A stretch of 64,000 nucleotides of DNA, taken from positions 1-64,000 of the forward strand of contig NZ_JAAKZY010000012.1 of NCBI RefSeq assembly GCF_011045015.1. Reading direction: 5' to 3'. Position numbers and translations under genes: made by a program. The DNA is from Streptomyces scabichelini (GTDB lineage Bacteria; Actinomycetota; Actinomycetes; Streptomycetales; Streptomycetaceae). Positions within the stretch are counted from its first letter, which is position 1. Every line of letters starts with the position of its first letter. Shown here in pieces: positions 28,089-36,544 of the stretch. Under the pieces are notes generated by a model. It saw nothing but the letters and a program-made list of their open reading frames with translations. It was not told the origin of the DNA and searched no databases.

Positions 28089-28775
28089 TCACGGTGCGCC
28101 CGCACTGCCACCGACTGTGGCATCGCCGCCCGGGGGCTCCTCGCGCGGCGCGAGGGACGAGAAATCGCCGGTGTCCCCGAGGCGTACGAGAAACGGCCGC
28201 AGCCGTGTGTAGCGGATCGCGGTGATGGAACACGGTTCTACAGAGATCCGCTGGAAGAGGTCCAGATGAAGCCCGAGTGCGTCCGCGACGAGGGACTTGA
28301 TGATGTCGCCGTGCGAGCACATGAGGTACACGGCGTCGGCGCCGTGATCGCGCTCCACGCGCGCGTTCCACTCGCGTACGGCCTCGGCGGCCCGCGTCTG
28401 CATCGCCCGCATCGACTCGCCGCCGGGGAACGCCGCGGCGGACGGATGCGTCTGTACGACCTCCATCAGCGGCTCGTCCGTCAGCTCGGCGAGCTTGCGG
28501 CCCGACCAGTCGCCGTAGTGGCACTCCCCGATGCGCTCCTCGGTGTGCGCCCGCAACCCGGGCCGCGCGTCGAGCAGGGGACGCAGGGTCTCCTGGCAGC
28601 GCTGCAAGGGGCTGGTGACGATCTCGGAGAGCGGCAGCCCGGCGAGCCGCCCGGGCAGCGCGGCGGCCTGCTCGGCGCCACGCTCGTCGAGGGCGACGCC
28701 GGGCGTCCACCCGGCGAGCAGTCCCGCGGTGTTGGCGGTGGAACGTCCGTGCCGGACAAGGATCAGCGTGGGCAT
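28089..28775 (-). CDS. Histidine phosphatase, MSMEG_4193 family (phosphoglycerate-mutase-like)
   Basis: This 228-aa protein is of the histidine phosphatase superfamily. The catalytic RHG motif is LILVRHGRSTANTAG. The second-core residues are TSPLQRCQETLRPL and an acid Glu in GECHYGDWSGR, and the second His is in LMCSHGDIIKSLVAD. It is annotated as a phosphomutase-like family next to mshC in many actinobacteria, but the substrate is not known to me. The ATG lacks a good ribosome site, but a TACGCT box at 28783-28788 ends 7 nt upstream, so a leaderless transcript is likely. It heads the phosphatase-DUF3090-SCO1664 gene string. Confidence 0.87.
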   Translation of the reverse strand: MPTLILVRHGRSTANTAGLLAGWTPGVALDERGAEQAAALPGRLAGLPLSEIVTSPLQRCQETLRPLLDARPGLRAHTEERIGECHYGDWSGRKLAELTDEPLMEVVQTHPSAAAFPGGESMRAMQTRAAEAVREWNARVERDHGADAVYLMCSHGDIIKSLVADALGLHLDLFQRISVEPCSITAIRYTRLRPFLVRLGDTGDFSSLAPREEPPGGDATVGGSAGAP

Positions 28776-28916
28776 GCCGCCCAGCGTAAGCCGCTGCTGG
28801 AACGCGCCACGGGCCGGGAGGCCCTGGAGTTCCGCAGGGCCACTTTTCCGGCTCCACGCGCGCGTGCCCCGTACTCGTGCCTCGTACGGAGCGGCACGCG
28901 CGCGTGGGTCACGCCG

Positions 28917-29705
28917 TTACGCGAACTCGGGTGCTGCCGAAGCCGGCCCGCCCAGGGCGTCGCGGCGTTCCGGCATCTTCAGTGAGACCATCCGGCGCCA
29001 GCCGCCCAGGCGCTCGTACGCGTACACCGCGTGGATGCCCGCGGCGAGGACCGCGGCCTTGGCCCTGGGCCAGCCGAGGATGCGCCCCATGTGGTCCATC
29101 ACGGCGAGGCTGACGTCCCGGTAGATCCGGATCTCGGCGAGCGCGGATTCCCGCAGCGTCCGCTGGATGGCCCGGCCGTGCCCGGCGGCCGCGAAGCGCA
29201 GCAGCTCCTCGTGGCAGTACGCGAGGTGGTTGTCCTCGTCGTTCGAGATCATCCTGACCGCGCGGCCGATGTCCGGGTGCTCGGCGAAGTGCTTGCGCAG
29301 CAGCTCCATCTGCTCGGAGGCGCGCTGCTCGGTGACCCTGCTGTGCGCGAGGTAGGTGACGATGTCCTGCACGGTGAGCGCTTCGTCGCTCTTGAGCCTG
29401 TCGTGGGCGAGGCCGATGCCGTGCCTCTCCAGGATCATCGTGTAGTCGGTTTCCGGCGGGACCTCGGCGGGCTGCAGACCGCGCTTCTTCAGGAGGGCGT
29501 TGAAGATCCGCCCGTGCTTGTCCTCGTCCGCGCCGTGCCGGGTGATCTTGGGTGCGAGGGCGCGCTCGCTCTGCGGCACGAGGGCCGCGATGCGCGCGTT
29601 CTCCCAGCCCCCCTGTGACTCTCCGCTGGCGGCGATGGAACAGAAGAGCCGGAACGACTCGTCGTTGTCGAGGATCTCCTGGAACAGACTCTTGGCCGAA
29701 AGCAT
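28917..29705 (-). CDS. Ferritin-like diiron-fold protein
   Basis: This 262-aa all-helical protein has two DEDxH motifs (GADEDKHGRIF and SNDEDNHLAYCHEELL) that look like the paired carboxylate/His ligands of ferritin-like four-helix-bundle diiron proteins. A role in iron or oxygen chemistry is therefore likely, but the reaction is unknown. The start at MLSAKSLFQ has AAGGGG 5 nt upstream. An ATG five codons earlier (29720) with GGAG is nearly as good. It lies 142 nt after the phosphatase start, on the same strand and upstream of it. Confidence 0.78.
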   Translation of the reverse strand: MLSAKSLFQEILDNDESFRLFCSIAASGESQGGWENARIAALVPQSERALAPKITRHGADEDKHGRIFNALLKKRGLQPAEVPPETDYTMILERHGIGLAHDRLKSDEALTVQDIVTYLAHSRVTEQRASEQMELLRKHFAEHPDIGRAVRMISNDEDNHLAYCHEELLRFAAAGHGRAIQRTLRESALAEIRIYRDVSLAVMDHMGRILGWPRAKAAVLAAGIHAVYAYERLGGWRRMVSLKMPERRDALGGPASAAPEFA

Positions 29706-29860
29706 CACTGCCCCTTCCATGCAGAACTCCGCAAAGAACGAGTCAAATGCGCTGTCAGGGGTGCGGCAACATCTGTGTCGGACAAATCCGCCGAACGATG
29801 GACGTCAAGGGCCTGTGGGACGCGTAACCGCGGGGACTGTGACGCGTTGGTCCCCGTGAC

Positions 29861-29900
29861 GGCCGTGGCGGGGAAGACCCCCCGAGCCCCCACCACGGCC
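29861..29900. terminator. Terminator downstream of the F420-type oxidoreductase
   Basis: GGCCGTGGCGGGG (29861-29873) pairs with CCCCACCACGGCC (29888-29900), with one wobble pair when read on the minus strand. It lies about 30 nt after the minus-strand stop at 29929. Confidence 0.7.
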
Positions 29901-29928
29901 GCCAAAACCTCCGGTGGTCGATCCGGTG

Positions 29929-30984
29929 TTACGCCAGTCCCGCGCGTTCGAGGGCCTCCGTGCCGGCGCGGAGCGAGGCGAGGCGCTCGTCGAGTGTGAA
30001 GCCCGCGGGGGCCAGGCTCAGGGTGGTGACTCCGGCAGCGGCGTACGCCTTCATCCGGTCGGCGATGCGGTCCACCGAGCCCAGCAGGGCCGTCTTGTCG
30101 ATCAGGTCGTGCGGTACGGCTGTCGCGGCGCCCTGCTTGTCGCCGGAGAGGTACTTGTCCTGGATCTCCGCGGCTTCCTTCTCGTAGCCCATGCGCCGGG
30201 CGAGCTGGTTGTAGAAGTTCTGCTTGGGGCTGCCCATGCCGCCGACGTACAGCGCGGTGTACGGGCGGAAGGTGTCGGCGAGAGTGGTCAGGTCCTTGTC
30301 GTCGCCGACGGCGAGCGGCAGCGTGGGGCAGACGTCGAAGCCGTCCATCGTCTCGCCGGCCTTCTCGCGGCCCGCGCGCAGATGCCGGAGCGTGGTCTCC
30401 GCCAGGTGTTCCGCGGAGGGGAAGATCAGCAGGGCGCCGTCGGCGATCTCGCCGGTCTGCTCCAGGTTCTTGGGGCCGATCGCCGCGATGTAGAGCGGGA
30501 TGTGCTCGCGCTGCGGGTGCACGGTCAGCTTGATGGGCTTGCCCGGGCCGCCCGGCAGCGGCAGCGTCCAGTGCTCGCCCTCGTACGAGAGCCGCTCGCG
30601 CGTCATGGCCTTCCGCACGATCTCGACGTACTCGCGGGTGCGGGCCAGTGGCTTGTCGAACTTGACGCCGTACCAGCCCTCGGAGACCTGCGGTCCGGAG
30701 ACTCCGAGGCCGAGGCGGAAGCGGCCGCCGGAGAGCGAGTCGAGGGTCGCGGCGGTCATCGCGGTCATCGCGGGCTGACGGGCCGGGATCTGGAAGATGG
30801 CCGAGCCGACGTCGATGCGTTCGGTCTGCGCGGCGACCCAGGTGAGTACGGTCGCCGCGTCGGAGCCGTAGGCCTCGGCGGCCCAGCAGACCGCGTAGCC
30901 CAGGCGGTCGGCCTCCTTGGCCACGGCGAGATTGTCCGCGTCCATTCCGGCGCCCCAGTAGCCGAGGTTGATCCCGAGCTGCAT
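29929..30984 (-). CDS. LLM-class F420-dependent oxidoreductase
   Basis: This 351-aa (beta/alpha)8-barrel protein is of the luciferase-like family, subgroup of F420-dependent oxidoreductases. Characteristic parts are MQLGINLGYWGAGMD at the N-terminus, GSAIFQIPARQPAMTAMTAATLDSLSGGRFRLGLGVSGPQV, and PLYIAAIGPKNLEQTGEIADGALL. The substrate is unknown. The ATG has GGGGA 7 nt upstream. A perfect 14-bp palindrome TTACTGATCAGTAA lies 12 nt before the start. It is divergent from the aldo/keto reductase. Confidence 0.9.
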   Translation of the reverse strand: MQLGINLGYWGAGMDADNLAVAKEADRLGYAVCWAAEAYGSDAATVLTWVAAQTERIDVGSAIFQIPARQPAMTAMTAATLDSLSGGRFRLGLGVSGPQVSEGWYGVKFDKPLARTREYVEIVRKAMTRERLSYEGEHWTLPLPGGPGKPIKLTVHPQREHIPLYIAAIGPKNLEQTGEIADGALLIFPSAEHLAETTLRHLRAGREKAGETMDGFDVCPTLPLAVGDDKDLTTLADTFRPYTALYVGGMGSPKQNFYNQLARRMGYEKEAAEIQDKYLSGDKQGAATAVPHDLIDKTALLGSVDRIADRMKAYAAAGVTTLSLAPAGFTLDERLASLRAGTEALERAGLA

Positions 30985-30996
30985 GGCCGATTCCCC

Positions 30997-31010
30997 TTAC
31001 TGATCAGTAA
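30997..31010. promoter_or_regulatory. 14-bp palindrome, TetR-type operator candidate
   Basis: TTACTGATCAGTAA is a perfect palindrome directly before the oxidoreductase start, in a form common for TetR-family operators. No TetR gene is adjacent, so the regulator would act in trans. Confidence 0.5.
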
Positions 31011-31135
31011 CGTCCCTTGTGCGGCACCCTAGCGCGCCGCCGGGCCCGGCGGCAGGGACGGGTTCGGGCTCGTGCGATCCCGCGTTGTCCACAGGGTTCC
31101 CCCGCACTGACTTCAGGCCAGTAATCTCAGCCCAC

Positions 31136-32119
31136 ATGGAGCAGAGGCATCTCGGCCGTACCGGCCTGCGTGTGTCCCGGATCGGGCTCGGCACCCTCAC
31201 CTGGGGCCGGGACACCGACGAGCACGACGCCGCAGACCTGTTGAAGGCGTTCTGGGAGGCGGGCGGGACCCTCGTCGACACGGCGGACGTGTACGGGGAC
31301 GGGGAGGCCGAGTATCTGCTCGGGCAGCTCATGGAGGGGCTGGTGCCCCGCCGGGATCTGGTGATCTCGACGAAGGCGGGCAGCGTGCCCGATCCCGACC
31401 GGCGCTTCGACGGTTCCCGCGGGCATCTGCTCTCCGCGCTCGACGCCTCACTCGCGCGGCTCGGCACGGACTATGTGGATCTTTGGCAGGTCCACGCCTT
31501 CGATCGTGAGACGCCGCTGGAGGAGACCCTGCAGGCCCTCGACCTCGCGGTCAGCAGCGGTCGCGCACGGTACGCCGGGGTGTCCAACTTCTGCGGCTGG
31601 CAGCTCGCGAAGGCGGCGACCTGGCAGCTCGCGGCACCCGGGATACGCACGCGGCTGTCCAGTACGCAGATGGAGTACTCGCTGCTGCAGCGTGGCGTCG
31701 AACGCGAGGTGCTGCCCGCGGCCCTGGACCTGGGCATCGGGCTGCTCCCGTCCTCTCCCCTGGGCCGTGGTGTGCTGACGGGAAAGTACCGGCACGGTAC
31801 GCCCGCCGATTCCCGGGGTGCGTCGGAGCATCTGGCGCCGTTCGTCGCGCCGTATCTGGACGACGCGGCGAGCAGCATCGTGGACGCGGTGACGACCGCC
31901 GCGGACGGGCTCGCGGCGACGCCGCTCCAGGTGGCCCTCGCATGGGTCCGCGACCGGCCCGGAGTCGCCGCCCCCATCATCGGCGCACGGAACGCACTGC
32001 AGCTCACGGCCGCGTTGTCAGTGGAGACCCTTAGTCTTCCTGACGAGATCTGCCGAGCGCTCGACGACGTGTCGGCGCCCGTGCACCGCTATCCCGATCA
32101 CGACTGGAGCACGCTGTGA
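31136..32119 (+). CDS. Aldo/keto reductase
   Basis: This 327-aa NADPH-dependent aldo/keto reductase superfamily protein has the catalytic tetrad Asp and Tyr in VDTADVYGDGEAEYLLG, Lys in LVISTKAGSV and His in LWQVHAFD. The C-terminal NADP-binding signature is APIIGARNALQLTAAL. The substrate is not predictable. A TAATCT box at 31122-31127 ends 8 nt before the ATG with no Shine-Dalgarno sequence, suggesting a leaderless transcript. The stop overlaps the start of the RecD-like gene by four bases (GTGA), so the two are translated together. Confidence 0.9.
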   Translation: MEQRHLGRTGLRVSRIGLGTLTWGRDTDEHDAADLLKAFWEAGGTLVDTADVYGDGEAEYLLGQLMEGLVPRRDLVISTKAGSVPDPDRRFDGSRGHLLSALDASLARLGTDYVDLWQVHAFDRETPLEETLQALDLAVSSGRARYAGVSNFCGWQLAKAATWQLAAPGIRTRLSSTQMEYSLLQRGVEREVLPAALDLGIGLLPSSPLGRGVLTGKYRHGTPADSRGASEHLAPFVAPYLDDAASSIVDAVTTAADGLAATPLQVALAWVRDRPGVAAPIIGARNALQLTAALSVETLSLPDEICRALDDVSAPVHRYPDHDWSTL

Positions 32120-34461
32120 CCACGGATCCCGCCGGCGCGGAGCCCGCTGCCACGGAGGAAGCCGAGCCGGGGGCGCCGAACGCGGGCCCGGGGGCCGACT
32201 CGGGCGCCAGGGCCGAGGGGCCTGGGGCCGAGAAGGGCGCCGCGGGCGAGGGGTCGGCGGACGCCGCCGACCCGGCCGACCGAGAGGACGTCGAGGGCAG
32301 CGATGCCGCCGAAAGCGCGGCCGGTGAGGGCCGTGCGGCGGCCGACAGTCAGGGCGCCACGGCCCGCGGTGAGGACTCCGAGGAGGGGTCCTCGGGCGAG
32401 GAGGGGAAGGCCGACGCGGGCGGTGCGCCGTCCGAGGCCGAGGCCGAGTTGGCCGCCCAGCGGGAGTTGCGGGAGCGGATCGAGCGGCGGAAGGCCGAGA
32501 AGCAGGGGCCCGTCGAGAGCGGCAAGAAGCTGAGCGGGACGGCGGCCGACCTGCTCGCGGCCGTGCGTGCGGTGGAAAGCGGCGAGAAGCCCGGGGGCAG
32601 CCTCTTCAGCGAGCAGGAGTCGGCGCCGCGCAGGGCAGCGCCCGAGCCGGTGCGGCGGCCGCAGCCCGTGACCTCGTCCGCCGCCGCGCCGGTGACGGAC
32701 GAGGCCGTCGCCGCCGTACGGGCCGTACTCGCCGAAGGCGGCGCACCCGACGCGCTGGCCCCGCAGGTCACCGCGGCCCTCGGGGAGGGCGCGGACGTAC
32801 AACTGCGTGAGGACCCCTGGCAGTTGCTGCGCGTGGCCGGAGTGCGGCCGGAGCAGGCGGACGGGTTCGCCCGCGCGCTGCTCGGCGCGGAGTGCGGGCC
32901 TGACGACGAGCGGCGGGGCCGGGCGGTCACCGTATGGCTCCTGGAGCAGGCGGCCCTCGTCGGGCACACCGCCCTGGAAGCCGCGGCGCTCAGCGCGGCG
33001 CTCGCGCAGCGCTCGGTGCCGGACCCGGACGCCGCCGTGCAGAGCGCCATCGCCGAGGGCGACGCCCTGGTGTTCCAGGACGCGCTGGACGAGCCCGGCG
33101 CGCCCGCGGCGCCCCGGCAGTCCGAAGACGAGGCCGAGGAGGGCGAGCAGGAGCGGCCGGTCCGTGTCCTCATCGGCCTGGAGCGGTACGCACTCGCCGA
33201 GGAGAGCCTCGCCGACGGGCTCGCGCGGGTGGTCAACTCCCTGCCCAAGGAAGACGGTTCGGCCAAGGACTGGGAGTCTGCCGCGACCGGCTCCGCCGCC
33301 GAACTGATCCGCGCCGTCGCGGGCCACGGCCTCGTCCTCCACACCGGCGGCGAGGCGTCCCGCGCGGAACCGGCAGCCCTCGTCGCCGCGGCCCGAGCGC
33401 TCGGGCTGCGGGTGTGCGCGGCCACGCACAGCGTGGACGGGCGGCAGCGGTTCGCCGCCCTGCTCGCGCAGGCCGAGCAGCAGGAGCCCGCGGCCGAGCC
33501 CCGCGAAACCGTGACCACCGTCGCCGGGCTGCTGTCCGGGGCCGAGGGGCCGGGGCGGGACGCGGACGGCATGCTGAGGACCGATCTGCTGGTCGTGCTG
33601 GACGCACCGCAGCTGGACGTGGAGAGCGCGGCGATGCTGGCCGAGTCGCTGCCCGACGGAGCGCGGCTCGTGCTGAGCGGTGACCCCGGCGTGCTGTGGT
33701 CGGCCGGTCCGGGGCGGGTCTTCGCCGATCTGCTCGCGGCACGGGTGTGCCCCCAGGTCGTTTCGCGGACACCGGATCCCGGCCCGGTCGGTGAGCTGGT
33801 CTCGGGCATCGGCGTGGGCGAGCTGAACCAGGTGGAGGCCCCCGGCAAGGAGGTGATGATCGTCCCGGTGCGCGACGCCGGCGAGGCGGTGCACCGCACC
33901 GTGCAGCTGGTCGCGGACTCGGTGCCGCGGGCCATCGGGATCCCGGCGGAGCAGACCCAGGTGATCACTCCGGGCCATGGCGGCGCGGCGGGCACCCGGG
34001 CGTTGAACGTCGCGCTGAAGGAGCGGCTCAACCCCGGCCCGGGCCGCTTCGGCGGCTTCGACCCGGGCGACCGGATCGCCTACTCCCCCGCCCCCGGCCG
34101 TACGGTTCCGGGCCGCGTGGTGAAGGCCGACGCCGAGGGACTGCACCTGGAGTGTGCGGGCGCCCCCGTCGTCGTACCGAAGGAGCGGGTCGAGCAGACC
34201 GTGCGCCATGGCTGGGCGCTCACCGCGCATCAGGCGGTCGGCCTGCGCTGGCCCGCCGCGGTCGTGGTCCTGCCCGGCGACGCCGCCCAGGCCCTGACCA
34301 GGCCCTGGATCTACACGGCCTTCGGCCGCGCCGAGCGCCACCTCTCCGTCGTCCACGGTGTGGAACAGGCCCTGCCGCGCGCGGTGGCCGAAATCCCCGC
34401 CAAGCCCCGCTCCACGCGCCTGCCCACCCTGCTCAAGACCCAGGTCCCGACGACTGGCTGA
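32116..34461 (+). CDS. RecD2-like helicase-fold protein with degenerate Walker motifs
   Basis: This 781-aa protein has residues 1-~125 that are a disordered acidic Gly/Ala/Glu region. Residues ~190-300 resemble the helix-hairpin-helix region of RecD2 (DPWQLLRVAGVRPEQADGFAR...). The rest follows the RecD motif order, but with broken catalytic residues. The P-loop position reads LVLHTGGEASRAEPAAL (~410) instead of a GPGTGKT loop, and the Walker B position reads LLVVLDAPQLD (~491) instead of DE. Motif III-like RLVLSGDPGVLWSAGPG, the TAHQAVG-type motif V (LTAHQAVGLRWPAAVVVL) and YTAFGRAERHLSVV remain recognisable. It therefore probably lacks ATPase activity and may be a structural paralogue. The GTG start overlaps the aldo/keto reductase stop. 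Confidence 0.8.
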   Translation: MTTDPAGAEPAATEEAEPGAPNAGPGADSGARAEGPGAEKGAAGEGSADAADPADREDVEGSDAAESAAGEGRAAADSQGATARGEDSEEGSSGEEGKADAGGAPSEAEAELAAQRELRERIERRKAEKQGPVESGKKLSGTAADLLAAVRAVESGEKPGGSLFSEQESAPRRAAPEPVRRPQPVTSSAAAPVTDEAVAAVRAVLAEGGAPDALAPQVTAALGEGADVQLREDPWQLLRVAGVRPEQADGFARALLGAECGPDDERRGRAVTVWLLEQAALVGHTALEAAALSAALAQRSVPDPDAAVQSAIAEGDALVFQDALDEPGAPAAPRQSEDEAEEGEQERPVRVLIGLERYALAEESLADGLARVVNSLPKEDGSAKDWESAATGSAAELIRAVAGHGLVLHTGGEASRAEPAALVAAARALGLRVCAATHSVDGRQRFAALLAQAEQQEPAAEPRETVTTVAGLLSGAEGPGRDADGMLRTDLLVVLDAPQLDVESAAMLAESLPDGARLVLSGDPGVLWSAGPGRVFADLLAARVCPQVVSRTPDPGPVGELVSGIGVGELNQVEAPGKEVMIVPVRDAGEAVHRTVQLVADSVPRAIGIPAEQTQVITPGHGGAAGTRALNVALKERLNPGPGRFGGFDPGDRIAYSPAPGRTVPGRVVKADAEGLHLECAGAPVVVPKERVEQTVRHGWALTAHQAVGLRWPAAVVVLPGDAAQALTRPWIYTAFGRAERHLSVVHGVEQALPRAVAEIPAKPRSTRLPTLLKTQVPTTG

Positions 34462-34494
34462 TCCCTGGCAGGGGGCCGGGCGCGGCGCTCACAG

Positions 34495-34577
34495 GGCCCG
34501 CCCGGACAGGCGGGCCGCCGCCGGAGGAAATTGATACAGCCCCGCGCCCCTGAAGGGCTGCGCCCCTTGCGGGGCGC
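34495..34577. terminator. Two hairpins between convergent genes
   Basis: GGCCCGCC/GGCGGGCC (34495-34502 with 34509-34516) and GCGCCCC/GGGGCGC (34560-34566 with 34571-34577) are two GC hairpins in the 142-nt gap between the RecD-like gene and the convergent acidic-protein gene. Confidence 0.65.
34528..34551 (+). repeat. 24-bp dispersed repeat, copy 1
   Basis: This 24-mer begins AAATTGATACAG and ends CCGCGCCCCT. It recurs exactly at 53587-53610, 19 kb away, also just after the 3' end of a gene. Confidence 0.75.
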
Positions 34578-34603
34578 GGCCCCCAAGAACAGCGCGCTCC
34601 TCC

Positions 34604-35323
34604 TCAGCGATCCGCGTCCAACGGCTCCAGGTCCTCATCGTCATCCAGGATTCCGCCGCGGGCCGGACCGAGGCCGTTCTCGCTGCTGTCGTCGAGGTCG
34701 TCGTCGGCCTCCTCGTCGAAGACCGCACTGACGTCGAAGCGGCACACGATCCGCTGGGAATCGGCCTGGTCGAAGGGGGCGTCCAGCCATTCGCCGGGCT
34801 CGGCCGGTTCGTCCGCGGCGGTGACCCACAGCGTGGAGTCGCCCTCCTCCAGGCCGAACTCCTTGTGCCGGGAGGCGATCTCGTCCGGCTCGAACTCGCC
34901 GAACAGGACACCCAGCGCACCGTGCACGGTGCCGGCCGCCGCGTCGAACCCCGCGGCCGCCGCCCCCGACTCCTCCACGGCCTCCACCCGCTGGGCCTGC
35001 GCCAGCAGTCGCTGCGGCTCCACGACGGCGTAGTCCCGGCGGATCAGCACGCTCAGCGCGTTCGGCTCCTCGGGCCCGGTGTACGGAGGCAGCGTGTCGT
35101 CCGTACCGGGGATCTCGAAGGGCGTGACCTCGTCATAGCGGTCGTACAGGAGCTCGTCGTACTCCTCGGCGGCCGAAGCCAGCTCGTTGAACGCCTCGTA
35201 GACGGCCGGGTCGTCCTCACCCGACCTGCGCTCGACCGCGGCAAGGTGCCGGTCGAGCGCAGCCTTGATCGCCTCGGCGGCGGCGCGTACCTCGGCAGCG
35301 GTGGGCTGCGCAGCATCAGACAT
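34604..35323 (-). CDS. Acidic conserved hypothetical protein
   Basis: This 239-aa soluble, very acidic protein has an N-terminal helical segment (AAEVRAAAEAIKAALDRHLAAVERR), a central conserved-looking part (YDEVTPFEIPGTDDTLPPYTGPEEPNALSVLIRRDYAV) and a C-terminal Asp/Glu-rich tail. I recognise no domain. A minus-strand TAGCGT box at 35331-35336 ends 7 nt before the ATG, suggesting a leaderless message. It is divergent from the DUF5703 gene, with 47 nt between the starts. Confidence 0.75.
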   Translation of the reverse strand: MSDAAQPTAAEVRAAAEAIKAALDRHLAAVERRSGEDDPAVYEAFNELASAAEEYDELLYDRYDEVTPFEIPGTDDTLPPYTGPEEPNALSVLIRRDYAVVEPQRLLAQAQRVEAVEESGAAAAGFDAAAGTVHGALGVLFGEFEPDEIASRHKEFGLEEGDSTLWVTAADEPAEPGEWLDAPFDQADSQRIVCRFDVSAVFDEEADDDLDDSSENGLGPARGGILDDDEDLEPLDADR

Positions 35324-35370
35324 AGTGCAGACGCTATCCGTACCGGGCCTCTGCCCGCACAATAGATGCG

Positions 35371-35559
35371 ATGCCGGAATACGAATTTGTCGACGTTTAC
35401 GTGCCGCGCGGGGTCTCCCGCAAGGAAACGACGCGCCTGCTGACAGACCATGCGGAGTACGGACACTGGGAGTTGGACCGCCTCAGCCTGCACCCCGACG
35501 GCAGCCGCAAGGTGCGGTTGCGCCGGCGGATCATCCGCCAGGTGCGTGCCACGTGGTGA
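35371..35559 (+). CDS. Small DUF5703-family protein
   Basis: This 62-aa basic protein (PEYEFVDVYVPRGVSRKETT... ending RRRIIRQVRATW) is of the DUF5703 type, a conserved small actinobacterial family of unknown function. No Shine-Dalgarno sequence is visible; a CACAAT box ends about 8 nt before the ATG. A 23-bp hairpin terminator begins 9 nt after the stop. Confidence 0.8.
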   Translation: MPEYEFVDVYVPRGVSRKETTRLLTDHAEYGHWELDRLSLHPDGSRKVRLRRRIIRQVRATW

Positions 35560-35567
35560 CACGGAGT

Positions 35568-35617
35568 GGCTGAAATGGAGCGGGCCCCGCGAGCGCGGGG
35601 CCCGCTCCATTTCAGCC
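35568..35617. terminator. Perfect 23-bp bidirectional terminator
   Basis: 35568-35590 pairs perfectly with 35595-35617 around GAGC, between DUF5703 and the convergent chpC. Confidence 0.95.
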
Positions 35618-35657
35618 GGTAGGGCTTTTATGGCGGTACAACCGCCATGTACTCCCT

Positions 35658-36401
35658 TTACGCCGAGGCCCGCGCCTTGCGGTAGAGCACGGCGCCCATC
35701 AGCAGCGCGCCCGCACCCACCGGCAGCGCGAGGCCGAGCGGCAGCTCACTGCCGGTCGCCGCGAGCTGCGCGGAGCCCTTGGGCTGTGTGACGACCTGGG
35801 TGCCCGGACGGTTCGCCTTCGAGGCGCCCGGGGCCTCGTCGTCCGAGGACTGCTGCTGCGACGTGCCCGGCCGCTCCGGGTCGTACGGATCGCCGGGCTT
35901 GCCCGGAGGCGTCTGCTCCCCGTCCGCGGGAGGCGTCGTCTCGTGGCCGTGGCCGCCCGGGGTGTTCGCGCAGTCGTTGCCCTCGGCCGCGTTGCCGGCA
36001 CCGCCGACGGAGACGCCGTTGCCGCAGACGTTGACCGGCACGTCCACCGGGACCTGCACGTGGTTGCCGGAGCCGATGCCGGACGAGTCACTGGTGTGTC
36101 CGCCAGCCTGCGAGCCGCCGCCGGACGAGTTTCCGCCGGACGAGTTGCCGGAACCGCCGCCCTCGTTGGCGCAGTTGTTGCCCGCCGCCGGGTTGAGGAG
36201 CCCGATCACGTTCACGGTGTTGCCGCAGACGTTGAGCGGCACACTGACCGGCGCCTGCACCGAGTTCCCCGAGGCCACGCCCGGAGAGTCCGAGGCGGAG
36301 CCGTCCGCCCCCGAGTCGGCGTGCGCATAGCCGCCGGTGGCGGCCAGTACGCCGGTGGCGGCCGCCACGGTCATCAGGCCTTTGCGGGTGACCTGTCGCA
36401 T
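35658..36401 (-). CDS. chpC: Long, sortase-anchored chaplin ChpC
   Basis: This 247-aa secreted chaplin has a signal peptide (residues 1-~28, ending AHA). Two chaplin domains follow, at ~38-80 and ~104-146, each with the Cys pair in VCGN...NxCAN (SPGVASGNSVQAPVSVPLNVCGN; SSGIGSGNHVQVPVDVPVNVCGN). They are joined by a Gly/Ser linker. A Pro/Thr-rich wall-spanning region follows, then an LAATG sortase E motif, a hydrophobic segment and the positively charged RKARASA tail. Long chaplins are anchored to peptidoglycan and display amyloid-forming domains that coat aerial hyphae. Adjacency to chpH supports chpC rather than chpA or chpB. GGGAAAAG precedes the ATG. Confidence 0.93.
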   Translation of the reverse strand: MRQVTRKGLMTVAAATGVLAATGGYAHADSGADGSASDSPGVASGNSVQAPVSVPLNVCGNTVNVIGLLNPAAGNNCANEGGGSGNSSGGNSSGGGSQAGGHTSDSSGIGSGNHVQVPVDVPVNVCGNGVSVGGAGNAAEGNDCANTPGGHGHETTPPADGEQTPPGKPGDPYDPERPGTSQQQSSDDEAPGASKANRPGTQVVTQPKGSAQLAATGSELPLGLALPVGAGALLMGAVLYRKARASA

Positions 36402-36544
36402 AGCTTTTCCCTGCCTTGTTGCTTCAGGAAGGCGTACGCGCCCATGTGCACGTACGCGGAATGCGGAAAGTCGGCGGCACCGGAGCGCGTGGCGCGCACT
36501 GCCGGGGCCACCGACTTCAGACCCTCATGGGGTGAGGCACGACG

